Shown: piece after piece, positions 22,261 through 33,776 of the stretch
How the letters are laid out: the number at the start of each line of letters is the position of its first letter
Numbering within the stretch: position 1 is the first letter of the stretch
Source of the DNA: Miscanthus floridulus
Lineage: Eukaryota > Streptophyta > Magnoliopsida > Poales > Poaceae
Direction: 5' to 3'
Assembly: GCF_019320115.1 (NCBI RefSeq)
Contig: NC_089584.1
Span: 75,888,791 to 75,952,790, forward strand
Length of the DNA stretch: 64,000 nt
Made by a program: the position numbers and the translations under genes
Notes under the pieces: model-generated
Databases searched by the model: none
What the model was told of the DNA's origin: nothing
Seen by the model: the letters and a program-made list of their open reading frames with translations, nothing else

Positions 22261-23220
22261 TATATGGTGTGCTATTGCTTGCACAAGGAATGGACGAGTC
22301 ATTTTCTGGGAACGAATGACGGATCATAGATCGAGTTAACCCACCAAGAAAATCTGCAGCACATTTGTGAGAATGTTGCTTTTCTTTCTTTTTTTTTTCC
22401 TGTCGTTCTTTTTTATTTTCTGGCTTCTTTGCCCCCCCCCCCCCCCCCCCTATCCTCTTGTAAATATTATTTACGTCTTCTTGTACAATAATTTAGGACA
22501 AAAAATTAATTAGTGGAACAGAAAAGGCTAAGTGTCTAGGACAAAATTTAATAAACGGTAGGACATAGTTAATAAGTGTGGAACAGATCTAAAAGGGTGA
22601 GAACAAAAAAATTGGAACATATTTAGTTAGAACAAAATGGAGCTACAACAAAACCTAAAACACGACGAACAAACTTTGCTTGAGAAGGAAAAAAATAAAA
22701 CCAATTTTGCGATATTATCTCAGGTGAAAAAAAAGAACTTCCCTCCTACACCCAAATTTTGTGATCATGTTATGAATTAGGGTGCTTTAGAGGAGTTCTA
22801 CACCCAGATTAAAGTGTTGTAACAATTAGGTGAAAACATTACTTGTCCACACCTGAATTTCTATTTACACCAATTACGCCTAGAAATTACAACAAATAAT
22901 CATTGTAACTCTGTACTACAAGTTTAGTGTATGTAAATCCGGCATAAGTTGGTATTAACTAAAATTGGAGTGTGTGAGAGAGAAGATTTTCACCTAAATC
23001 TTAGCTTTATTCTCAATTACATGAAAATAAAAAACTAAAATTGAAATGTGGGAGAAAAGTTTCCACCCAAATGTGTGCGAGAGAAAAGTTCTCGATAAAA
23101 AGGATTAATAATGGGAAAGAAAAAAAGGTGCGGAAGAGGATTTTCACCGAGTAGATAATTCTGATGGAATTTAGCAGTTTTTTTTTACAAATAAAATTTA
23201 TTAGTTGCACCACGCCAGTG
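22261..23220. other. AT-rich intergenic sequence with poly-C run
   Basis: No gene seen. A T-rich tract (22380-22420) is followed by about 19 consecutive C bases at roughly 22433-22451, then a long AT-rich stretch with scattered GGAACA/GGACA motifs. Confidence 0.55.
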
Positions 23221-23231
23221 GGGGAGCCGCG

Positions 23232-23502
23232 AATGAGCCTGTGGTCTGTCCAGTAGGACGCTACCCATTAGGGTCCAAATCCTAATGATCGCACCTTTTT
23301 CTGGAATTTTTTCAGAAAATTTTAGGGTACATGCACGCGTGCGCGTTCGGTGGCAGTGCGTGTTTTTCTCGCACCGGAGGCGACGTGCCTCTCAATCTCT
23401 TCTTCGCATGTGTACGGACGCGCACGCGTATATATGCGTGTGGTGTGAGTGTGGAGTATGTGGGTTATGTGCGTTCAAGTTATACTCAATAAAAAAAACG
23501 TA
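23232..23502 (+). mobile_element. tRNA-derived SINE with 11-bp TSD
   Basis: GGGGAGCCGCG occurs directly on both sides (23221-23231 and 23503-23513). The left part carries a pol III A-box-like TGGTCTGTCCAGTAGG (about 23243) and a B-box-like GGTCCAAATCC (about 23272), one mismatch from the GGTTCRANNCC consensus. The 3' end is GT-rich and closes with an A-rich run (ATAAAAAAAA). This matches the head-body-tail plan of plant SINEs. An A-tail and a TSD together argue for LINE-mediated insertion. Confidence 0.62.
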
Positions 23503-23513
23503 GGGGAGCCGCG

Positions 23514-23929
23514 GGACGCCTCTCTTAACCGTAACCATTGCAAAAAGAAAAAAAGTAAATAATTCTTTTTTAGTGGAAGGGAAAAAGTAAATAAATAAGT
23601 TTCAAGTCTCACTTTGGACCGGGGCCACCTATACTGGTCTAGATTATGAGTTTGGGCCATAAACTCTATTCTATACTGGACAATATCTTCGGCCCAATGT
23701 ATCATTTCAGTACACTGGACTGAGGACAACAGGAACGACCCTATGAGGTCTAACTTGTTTGTTGGGTCTTTAGCCCAATTAATACAGCAGCCAAACCCTT
23801 GTAACGTTTCATCATCAGCAAATAAATGAACAGGGTTTGTTCGTTACCTAGATCTCATGGAAACTGAAATGAAGATAGCACTGGCTGTTGATAGAATCCA
23901 CAAGCCAATCCATGGGAACAAGCAAATTG
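23514..23929. other. Intergenic sequence, no gene seen
   Basis: AT-rich with short frames only; no domain, repeat or RNA recognised. Confidence 0.45.
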
Positions 23930-24140
23930 ATTTTAGCTTGTTCGCTGCAGCTTAAAATGGCTGCGGCTGCGGCTGTGACAGTTCACCTGATAAGCTGGCA
24001 GTCGCAATTGCAGCTGCAGCCATTTTATATTGGCCATGTTTGGTTTGCTGAAATTTGGCTGCTGCTGCTGTTGATGCTGATTTGTTGTGAGACAAAAACA
24101 TTGTTCTTTCGCGGAAAAGTAGCACTGAAAAACTCAAGGA
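23930..24140. mobile_element. Small hAT-like MITE with internal inverted repeat
   Basis: The left arm has TTGTTCGCTGCAGCTTAAAA and the inner part has inverted TAAAATGGCTGC / GCAGCCATTTTA blocks. The right arm contains GCTGATTTGTTGTGAGA, shared with the copy at 62235-62360. Borders are approximate and no TSD was fixed. Confidence 0.45.
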
Positions 24141-24555
24141 AGCCGTGACTCAAGATAGATGCTCCATATGGACTGAATATGCCTAGTCATCTGTCTCTCC
24201 GGTGTTGTTGGTCCACATAGTTACTACTCGAACAAGAAGTGATCGAGGAAAAAGGAGCAGCGTGGCGCATTCAAATGGCAGCTGAAGGCTGGAGGGTGAA
24301 GTGCTGTACACCAGCCACCAATGATAGGGTTCACCTCGTGCCGCGCCTGAGAGACTGTACCCTGATTGAACCGATCCATCGACCAGGACACACGAGTTAT
24401 GGATGATGCACTGTAGCTATCCCAGCTATAGCGCCTCTCTAGGCCCAGCTTCCCCAGCTGCATCTGCACGGAATGGATATATATAATGAGGGCAAGCGGA
24501 TCCCAACGGCCAAGTCCCGGTAGTTAGGCCGTGCGATGTAGAATCGCAGATGAAG
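24141..24555. other. Unassigned intergenic sequence
   Basis: An 81-codon open frame on the minus strand (24224-24469) shows no domain I recognise and no supporting context. Nothing else seen. Confidence 0.35.
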
Positions 24556-24559
24556 TAGC

Positions 24560-24700
24560 GCAGCCTGTTCGTTTGGCTGTGCCTCGTCGTAAATGATTGT
24601 AAATTTCTAGCTAGAATAGTATTTTTCTCTCACACGAACCAGCCAGCCGTACTTCTTCACGAACCAGCAACGAAAAGAACCAGCCAACCAAACACGCTGA
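24560..24700 (-). mobile_element. hAT-like MITE copy
   Basis: Contains GCCTGTTCGTTTGGCTG at one end and the core TAGTATTTTTCTCTCACAC. Reverse-complemented, it aligns along its length with 63683-63800, including CGTAAATTTCTA and the CCAGCC/CCAACAG ends. Borders approximate. Confidence 0.6.
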
Positions 24701-24721
24701 GGAAACGCATCTCCCATCCAT

Positions 24722-25112
24722 CCATGCATGCATCTGTTGCTTTGCTTGCTGTGCCTCTCTGCTCTGATAATAGCTAGCCTCATCAGATTCGCGCCCATGC
24801 ACGGCGCCACGTTGCATGGAGCATGCATGGTCCCTCCCGGGCCGGTCGTCCCGTGGACACGCACGGCATACGCCATACGGGCCGGCATGGACCATGCATG
24901 GATAATACGGACCACGTGCTACGTACTCATGTCACGCAGTAGCATGTACGCTGGACCAGGAAAATACGTACGCATCTACGCAGCAGCATCTGCCACTGGG
25001 CAGACAGCAACAGTACAGGCCTAGTACTACGAGCGAGATAGCTTGGCCGCCCAGCACGCAACGCCGCAGTTACGCAGCGCAGACGGCCAGCCACGATGGA
25101 CCATGCATGGCT
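24722..25112. promoter_or_regulatory. Cluster of CATGCATG (RY-type) motifs
   Basis: CATGCA-containing motifs occur near 24725, 24818, 24828, 24895 and 25102. Two of these sit in the identical 14-mer ATGGACCATGCATGG-type context (about 24889 and 25096). RY elements bind B3-domain factors in plant promoters, but no gene with a credible start lies next to this cluster, so a regulatory role is only possible. Confidence 0.3.
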
Positions 25113-25435
25113 AATTTGGCTGGCGCTCATTATGAGTCTGAGTATGAGCAGTTTCCACTTTAATTTCCAGTTCGCCCGGCCGGCTCCCTCCATCTGGGGC
25201 CGCCCGGGGTTTATGTGCGCCACTCCAAGTGATTCTCACGGGTGGTGGCTTCGTCGGCAGTTTGGCCGCCTGCTCAAACTATTAGGCCATGCCCGTTTTT
25301 GTACTTCTACCGCTAGATTTCCTCCTCTTCTTCTTCTTGGGTGTGCCCGTGTGTGTAGACTGATGATTGTAAAGTGCTGTACTCCTACAACTAACGGAGC
25401 GAAATGATGCTTCTCGATGGCTTTTGAGATGCCGA

Positions 25436-25714
25436 GGGCACGTTTGGTAGAGCTCCATCTGATTTTGATTCTCTATGGAAGCTGATCTTATGAGAGAAGT
25501 GATTCTGTGACTGAAAATAATTTTCTTTGATTCTTTAGCATAAACTGATGGAGAATCACTTCACAGAATCAGGAGAAGCTATTTTTTCAGCTCTCAGCCT
25601 CCTAGTTTATTTCAGAGAATCACTTCACAAAATCAGCAGCAAATCACTTCTCTCTAAAAAACTGTTACTGGATTCAGCAGAGAATCAGCTCTACGAGCTC
25701 TGCTAAACAGGGCC
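25436..25714. mobile_element. MITE with GGCACGTTTGGTAGAGCTC ends
   Basis: Left end GGGCACGTTTGGTAGAGCTC; right end reversed AGGCCCTGTTTAGCAGAGCTC. Inside, AGAATCACTTC and its complement recur several times, giving extended inverted similarity. About 279 bp, non-coding. No clear TSD. Confidence 0.65.
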
Positions 25715-26068
25715 TCAAGGTTTAATTCGTCCGCGAAGCGATTAGTCAACTGCTACAGAACTCGGCGCTGTGCTTCTAATTTGTCCGTATGTACATGCCA
25801 AGTTGCCATATGCCAATCATACATGAGCAACCCGGTATAGTAATTTTCTACTCCAGAGTTGAGTCCAGACCAGATCTGGTTCGCGCACACAGAAGAGTTA
25901 GGTGCAGCACAGCGTACACAGTGCACCCGCCAAACTAGGAGTACGGCAATATTCGGGCAATCAGCCATGGCACTGGTTGTTTGTCACAGCTACGACTACG
26001 AGCAGGAGTGCATGACAATCGAATGGAGGGCGCCACGTTTCCCTTGAGTTTGAATGGTGTGCTGTCGG

Positions 26069-26204
<136 letters not shown>

Positions 26205-26705
26205 CAGCAGCAGTACTAGTTAGAGAACCGACGTGGCCAACGTCTCGCTGAATATTCTGATCCATGGAGCCGTTCGTAGTTGTCCTGTGCGATAGTGCGT
26301 CTGCTGCATTTTGCCGCAGCAAAGAGCAACTTCTCCAATTCTCCAACCAGCACATGTAGTCCTGTACTGTACTCATGCAGGAGAAGCAGCTGAGTATTTC
26401 TAGTATAGTAATCGATAATATATAGTTACAATTACAACTCTACACGAGCCCAGCAGATGACCTCAAATCAAACACAAAAAGGTAGCCCTTTTCTTTCTCC
26501 TCCGACCCCACGCGTAGAGTAAAATTGTAAAAAAAAAAAAGGACCACGGATTTGTCACTACTCACTACTAGCAGTAGTGGCGTAATGCTAACAGACAAAA
26601 CCAGGCCAGGCAAGAATCCATGCACGCACGACGCAGTGAGCTAGGAGGCCAGGAGGGGTACTCGTGATGTGCGGACACATCCAGACACTGAAATCGCACC
26701 CAAAA

Positions 26706-26878
26706 TCCTCTTCTGTTGGGCATTCTGGATGAGCAGAAATAACTTCATCTTCAGGGAGATGCCACCTTCAGTTCAGGGTTGCAAAAGAATTTTCAAATCT
26801 GAGTTCCTCTGGCTGCTATGTAGAGCAAAGAGAAGATACTTCCCCAAGATTCAGGAATGGATGGACAACCCAATGTAA
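26706..26878 (+). pseudogene. LINE ORF2 C-terminal remnant
   Basis: Reads ILFCWAFWMSRNNFIFRE then a segment ending WMDNPM and a stop at 26878. The WxxWxxRNxxIF pattern is the C-terminal region of plant LINE reverse-transcriptase polyproteins, downstream of the zf-RVT domain. The frame enters from the host flank at 26669 by chance. No RT or endonuclease domain remains. Confidence 0.75.
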
Positions 26879-27058
26879 TCTGGAGGCCACTGATCTGGGC
26901 CCTGCTCTTTTTTAGTTTTCCCTTCCTAGTTCCATAATCTCCTCCCTCCTTCTTGCCCTGCTTTATTTTTTTCATTTATTTGTATCTGAACCTTGCTGTT
27001 TTATTTATATATATGTCTTTACAGTAGGGGCTCCTTGCCCCTCCTGATCTTTCAAAAA
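26706..27058 (+). mobile_element. 5'-truncated LINE (L1-type) insertion
   Basis: A perfect 15-bp TSD (AAATCGCACCCAAAA) flanks the insert at 26691-26705 and 27059-27073. The insert holds only the 3' end of a LINE: the last 57 codons of ORF2, a short 3' UTR with GGGGCTCCTTGCCCCTCC, a feature common in plant LINE 3' ends, and a short A tail. Severe 5' truncation is usual for target-primed reverse transcription. Recent enough for the TSD to remain identical. Confidence 0.85.
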
Positions 27059-27774
27059 AAATCGCACCCAAAACAGGCCGGGCGGATAGGCGGGCGACCT
27101 CTACCTATCCGCGCATCCACATGCGCAACAGCAGACACACAGGCTGACCGCGCGGACAGCGTGCGAGAACTGCGATCCGCGGAAAGGGAGAAAAACACCA
27201 CAGAAAAAGGCGTGCCACCCCCAACCCCGGCACGGCCACGCCCACACCGTTAAACAAACAAAACCATCTGGGACTCTGGGGCTCGGCGGGTCGACTCGAC
27301 CGCAGATACCGGCCGACTAGCGTGCGTCCGCCCGAGATCGCCCACGCCGGCACGCCCAGTAAAAAAACACGGAAAAAATCTACATAACCCCCGACTATCC
27401 AGGGTCGACAACTCCACTCTCAAACTATAAAACCAAATATTCTACCCCATGAATTTTTGAAAACCGTTCAAATAACCCCAAGCTGTTTTCGATGGTAGTT
27501 TTGCCACCGTGGCTGCTAACATGGATGACGATGTGGCGATGGCCCACATTTTAGCCACCCCTCTCTTTTTTCTCTTCTCCTCTCCTCTGTCCTCTGTGCC
27601 CATGTCATTACAGGGCACGGTGGCTTACTGGCCGTTCCGGCGCTAGGACAGCCTAGCTAGGGTTAGGGTTAGCTCAGCGAAGCTCACCGCGACTTGCTCG
27701 AGTACACGGCTGAGGCGGAGACGAAGCGAAGAGGGGGCTGCCGACGTTGAGGGCGGAGACGGCGGCGTTCCGGC

Positions 27775-28560
27775 ATGTCCTGGTGATGAGGACATCACTC
27801 CTTCGGATATACCCGCTGATCCTCTAACCGTCCTGCAAGGTCCAATAACCCGAGCTCGAATGCGTCAACTCAATTTAGAGGTGAACTCGTTCGTAAGCGA
27901 TCATTTTTATACTTTTGAGAATCGACTACTACCTAATGATGTTATCTTGCTTAGAAACATTGGAGAGGGTCATGAGGGACTTAGAGGAAGTGGTGGAGGC
28001 GATGATGACCAGCAAGGATATTCAACAGAAACCAGAGGCCCGGTCCAACATGATTTCAAGTCTGCCTCGACCTCCAGGACCAGTCTGCCTTAAACTTGTC
28101 ACTCAAGACGTATCCGGACTCCGTTTTCTACGATCCACATATGGTTGGAAAGCTAATTTGATAAGGAAGTCAATGCAAGTAGTCTCACGTCAAAAGCTCT
28201 TCGGGATCCACGGGGATTGTCGAAACAAGTCAGCGTCCAGAATCAGTCTAGATGCCGCGTCACCGTATTTGGTCCAATGGGCCAAGTCTTTGAGCCCGTT
28301 AGGGGGGCACGTCCAGGGTAGTCGACGACCCTAAGACATTTATAATCATACGCCGCCGCCGTCATTAGGTTTTGGATTTTGCTTAGATTATTCTGTCAAG
28401 AACGGTTTTAGCGTTCATCGATTTGTGAGACCCCAACTTCGTGAGATTAATCATTCATTTGTAATTTGATTGTTTTCTTTCTTGTTCTTGCTTGTGATCT
28501 TCGTTGCGCAGGCAGGGATTAGCCTTCTTGGCGAGGTCAACCGGATCCGTGTCTCGATTG
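27775..28560 (+). pseudogene. Captured LTR-retrotransposon 3' fragment inside the long-TIR element
   Basis: An open stretch reads PLTVLQGPITRARMRQLNLE, then LLPNDVILLRNIGE, to a stop at 28091, in the style of the polyprotein tail of a grass Ty3/gypsy element. It is followed by a non-coding part containing GAGACCCCAACTTCGTGAGATT and AGGCAGGGATTAGCC, which I recognise as typical of the same elements' LTR or UTR. No catalytic domain is included. The family name is not certain. The rest (28561-28948) is GC-rich and unassigned. Confidence 0.5.
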
Positions 28561-28948
28561 ATAACCAGAGGAGTTGTGGTGCTAAGATTGCAGGGTTCGA
28601 TCTGAAGCCGGATCGGTGTGTCATTATCCGCCACAACAATAGATACCTCTACCTGACGGAAGATCGGGATCCCCGTCCCCATTACCTGGGCTTCGGCGAC
28701 CAAACTGACAAGCCTATGAGCAACACGGAATCGAGACGAAACCAAAACTAAAGACGAGAGGGCGAGACGTTCACCGGAGAGAGCTAGCCACGATGAGGAG
28801 ATTGCGGCAGCGGGAACCGACACCGAGGACGACTCCGGCAACAAGAGACGACACAACTAGGCACAAATGAGACGCAAGGACGAGGCGAAGCTAGAGATGC
28901 AAGCAATTGGGCAAAGGTGGAGCAACCGCGGCGAATTGTGCCGGCGAG

Positions 28949-31900
28949 TGTAACACCCCGGTGTTATGCCTGCATTTAGGCACTGCAAATCATGCATATC
29001 ATGCATCATCAAGCATTCTAATCACACATGCCTAATCATGTAAATAACAACTGAAACATTGTTTCAAAACATTTGAAACATGTGTGAAACCTGAATGTTG
29101 CATACCTTGGTTAGAATTGTTTTGCCCTGAATTTTTGCTTGCTAGGTTAGTAGAACTTGTTTGGCTATCATTGTAAATCATCTAGCAATGTATAGTTCAA
29201 TTTTTGGAGCAAGGTTTGTATTCAAACTAATTAAAAATTTGGCTTCAAAAGTAATTTCCCAAAAATTAGGGTTTGGAGTTAAACATTGACTTTCAATTTA
29301 TAATTCAAAATCTAGAAAGAATTTGGCTTTGGTCATAACAGCAAAGTTGTAGAGAATTAAATTCTAGTCAACTTTCATTTTTGGTACATTTTCAAAAGAT
29401 GTCATTTTCTTGCTCAAAATAATATTTGAAAGATGGCATTTAAAAATTCCTTGAAAATATATTTGAAAAAGGATTTTTCTCATTCGCAGGCCGCCGCCTC
29501 GTTTCCGGCCCACGGCCGAAGCCGGCCTGGCCCGTGTCCCCGCCAGCCGCGCGCCTCGCCCGCCCAACGCGCCAGCCCACCTCGCGAGTCGGCCCAGTAG
29601 CGCCCGCCGCTCGCGCGCCTCGCCTCGCTCGGCCCAGCCCAGTGCCGCGCGCAGCGCCCGTCGCCGCGCCACGCCCCCGACCGCGTCAGGGCTTGCCCGC
29701 CGCGTGGCGCCACCCGTCGACGGCGGCCTGACACCGCGTCCACGCGTCGTGGCAGCTCTGGCACTGCTGGCCACTGCTTAAGCTACCGCAGAGCTCGCCC
29801 GGCATTGCATTTCCTGCTCCTCCCTTCGTCTCTCTCTCGGACAGCAGCAACGCGCGCGCCCGCCATCGCCACCACGCGCCGCGCCTTGCCGGAGCTCGCT
29901 CGCCTAGCCATCATAGCTCGCCGGCGACCACTCCGTCTCACCTAAAGCTCCGCCGTCACCCCGCGCACCCCGTGCTCTCGCTACTTCGCCGTGGTAAGCA
30001 TCCCGTCCTTGGTAATTGCTCGCCGGAGCACGACTGAGCTTGCTGGTGAGCTTCGCTCCCATGGATTCCCCCTTTCCGCTCCTCTTCCCGCCTTTACTTC
30101 GCGCGCACAAGCACCGCACAGCGACGTTGAGTCTCCCGAGCGCCTCCTTTCACCATGCCGTGGCCGGAGATGCTCCATCGGCGATGACCCACGCCGCCGC
30201 TCCGCCATTGCCGTCGCCGAGCCTCTCTCCCCTGCACCGCCCCTCCCTATTCACCCCTAGCTGACGCGGTTTACCATGGAGAGCACGTTGGTGCCCTCCG
30301 TTTCGCCGGGGACCTCGCCGTCGGCGAGAGCCGGCCGGTCAACGGCGGCCCTGCCTTGGCTCCGACTGACGCGTGGGTCTGGCTTGACCGCGGGTCCTGC
30401 ATGGCAGCCCCTCTGGGTGTGCGGCACCGGGTGCACCCAACAGTTTTGTCAGCTGATTTTTAAAAGGGTTTAAGAAATGATTTTCAGAATTCTGTTTAAA
30501 TGCTTTAGAAAATGGTTGTGTACTCATTTTGGCTCCAAATCTGTTGAAATAAATTTTCCTAGGTTCCTTATCACCAGATCTACTTGGGAAAATTATTGCA
30601 TGTCATTTTTGAGATACTTTTTGGTAGAATTTTATTTAATCATGAATATTGCTGATAACTTGAAAAATATGTAGAAAAATCTATAGTCTGCAGAAAAATA
30701 TGATTCCAAGTTTGTTAATCTTCTTATGTCATGTATTTCCTAGGAAAAATATGTGTCATGCTTGTGCTGTAGAAAAATTTTGAGGTGTAGTGCAAGTGCC
30801 TATAATGGCTGAATTTTGTTATTTTAGCTAAAGAGCAAACTTTGTATAAAACATGCATGTGATAATTTTTGTACAGTAGTTGTATGTTATGAAGAACATA
30901 GAAAAAATACTAACTCTGTTGTTTGACACTTTTCACAGTACAAAGTATTTTCATGTTCATAATCATGCCATAGCTTGTTATTTTTGTGTAGGCTAATCCA
31001 CTCATTCAAACACCATGAAAATCTGATGGTAGTCTAATTAGAGTAGTACCATGCTACCGTAATTTTCTCAGATTTTTATAAGCACCAGAAATATAGATTG
31101 CTGTTGTAGCCCTAATTTAAAAGGAAATAAAATAATCCTCTTTAATACAAGATTAGTTAATAATAATAGCTTTGGTGTATCTTTGAAGCATTTGATAAGG
31201 TGTGTTGACTTAAACATATTAGTAGTAGAAGAGAATGCAGTAGATGACATGTGCTTGTAGTATATTTTCTTGGATGATGTTGACTACCTTGCATTTAAAT
31301 ATATCCATTGCATTCATCTCCTTCGATGCACCGTTTGCATAAGCACTTACGCGCATTGCATCATACAGGATCGCAAACCGAGAACCCAGTCATTATACCC
31401 GAGGAGCCCGAGGAGCAGTTTGAGGTGCAGCCGTAGGAAGTGCCAGAAGCCGACGAGGAGGACGTTGAGGAACTTCCGGAGTGCCCCGATCACCGTCCGA
31501 GCTCCTTCGAGAGAGGCAAGCCCCGGAGCATTTTTCTCCCGGTTTGCAATTATTAATTAAATGCTTTACTTTAATTGATGCATTACGTTCAGGAGTTGTT
31601 TGCAACCGTTGCTGCATTATACCTTGTTTACCTTTGTTATACTATATCCTTGTTACCCTGGTATCCGCAGTCGAGTTAATGCTTAGCTGGCTTAAACCGG
31701 TAGAAGTCAGGTGATTTCCTGTCACCTGCGAGCTATAGTTGGTTACCTGGATCTGTTTGGATGACTATAAAGTCATGGTATAACTAAGTGATAAATGAAG
31801 TTGAGACCGGACGGAGACTTGTAGAGTTTTGGACTGTAGTGCTTTCTGTCTATGTCGATTAAGGACCGACCGTTGTTGGGCCTTGAGTCATGTTGAACGC

Positions 31901-32988
31901 ATGCCTTACATTTAGCTGGCCGGATAAAGTACCTTCCGACCGCGAAGCTGGGAGATTTTTTGGGCCGAGTAGATTGCCCGCAATGCACTGTGCCGGAGCA
32001 GGTGTGGTAGGACACGGGGGTGGGATGATAAGACCAAAGTGCAGTCGGTCGGCCCTCGGGTACATGTGGTTCCTGGCAAACTCGAGATTCCTGGAAAGTT
32101 GACTCGGTGATCAATATCTCACTTTAGCGGGTGAGTGAGGTTTGTGTAAGGAATAAATCACCAGCTGGTTAGGAATCGATTTGAATCGCCATCGCTCCTG
32201 GATAGTGAGCACTTGACTTGAGTTACTTCATCGTAGTAAATGTTATGGAACACTTGGACAGTTATAATGAATATGACAGTATGGAAGTTGTTTAATGATC
32301 ATTGGTTATCATTATCTGCTTAATCACATGTTTACTCTAGTATAGGTGCAAATCTAGTCAACAGGTTAATAATAATTAACTTGGCAATAATGCTTTTTAA
32401 AAGGTTCTTGAAATGCTAAAAATGCTTCTTTTTGCAAATGAGTCAGCTACCCTACTATAAAGCCCTTCATAATCCTTGGTATCATTTATTTTTGGTTATG
32501 TCGGGTAAGTCTAGCTGAGTACCTTCTCGTACTTAGGGTTTTATTCCCACTTGTTGCAGATGGGCAGATGTATTACAGCTACTGTATCAACTGCCTTTAT
32601 CCTACGATGGGTGATGCTTAGGACCATGGGCATGGTCATTCCTTACGTCTCATCTGATGCTTTTGTTGGAGATGATCATTCGCTGGCACTATATTTAAAC
32701 TCCGCGTGAGTGTGTGTGTGGTTTGAACAAATGACTTCCGCTACTTTTCTTCGAACTGGTTTTGTAATAACTATGTTGAAACTCTGATGTACCTGTGATT
32801 GTGAACTTTTATGTAATATGTGATGGTGACCGCTAAACTTATTACGATCTTGGTTGGAATGGAAGTTGGTTTGAAATCCTTCGTGATTTCACGGACTACC
32901 GGGTTATACAGGCTTAAGTTTGCTAAATCATCTGCTCTGGCGGATGATTTTCTTACTTAATTTCGTATAATTGGTCGGTTCTGTTACA
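28949..32988 (+). repeat. 5' LTR of chromovirus C (4040 bp)
   Basis: Begins with the palindrome TAACACCCCGGTGTTA after TG, and ends GGTTCTGTTACA next to the PBS. A GC-rich block (29490-30440) sits between AT-rich ones. Matches the 3' LTR pieces 42801-45245 and 58327-59905 with scattered substitutions and small indels; one example is about 15 bp present near 29655 but missing near 43500. Open frames in the GC-rich block are compositional. Confidence 0.93.
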
Positions 32989-32990
32989 GC

Positions 32991-33002
32991 TGGTATCAGA
33001 GC
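32991..33002 (+). promoter_or_regulatory. Primer binding site of chromovirus C
   Basis: TGGTATCAGAGC two bases after the LTR; initiator Met tRNA type. The 774 bases that follow, up to the first ORF at 33777, are untranslated leader without recognisable genes. Confidence 0.93.
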
Positions 33003-33776
33003 ATGGTTTAGCGTGTTACTGTTCACAAGTGTATTTAAAACAAAAAGGCATTTGGAAAACGTGATTTTCAAAATATAAAGTGTGCCAGTGATCATATCCT
33101 TTATGCCCAGTTAAGGACTTTAGGTGGCTTAATTAAGTACTGACTGGGATTCTTGCATCATATTTCTCTTTCGTCGCTCATACGACGTGCCATTGTATGA
33201 GTGCCACTTGTTTGAGTGGTAATGAATGGATCATTTGCCTCTACGCATCGGTAAGTGTGAGTTGTGAGAGCATGATCGGATACACCGCCGATCTAGGGTG
33301 AATGCTTATATGATGCTGGAGTAATTACATGTTCTACGCATGTTTTACAAAGGTATCTCATGTATGGGTCTTCCATCTGTTGAGGCGATGCCGTCAATAG
33401 GACGATGGTTCAGGTAGTTACTACCGTTGTACACGTATCTAGGGATTCGTGTAGAGCGTGTAGATAAAACTTTACTGCTTTTATGCATTCATTGGGAATT
33501 GGGCTGAAATGAATCTTCTGCAGGTACATAACAACCCTATCGTGTAGAACGTATTAGCTACGTATTGAGAGATCGTTGTATGCCACTGAATTCGTTGTTA
33601 GAAATTATTTATTTCCTAAGTTTGTGAGAACGTACGGCACGTACATACATCATGTTACTTGTGCATTTCATTCATCTCATGCATTCCTCCCCTTATAAAT
33701 TGATTATCTCATTTTGATAAAAGTTGTATCACCTAAAATATATTTCCCCGAGGTAATAAAAGAACTTTTGCTACAG

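Noticed and set aside
24224..24469. 81-codon minus frame
   Set aside because: No family recognised, no splice or promoter context.
29364..30264. Arg/Ala-rich open frames, repeated at 43261-44104
   Set aside because: They lie in both LTR copies of element C and reflect GC-rich composition.
33714..33776. Upstream Met extending the H3-like ORF by 21 residues
   Set aside because: Would bury the H3-like start; the D element ORF begins directly with Met-Ala at the tail.
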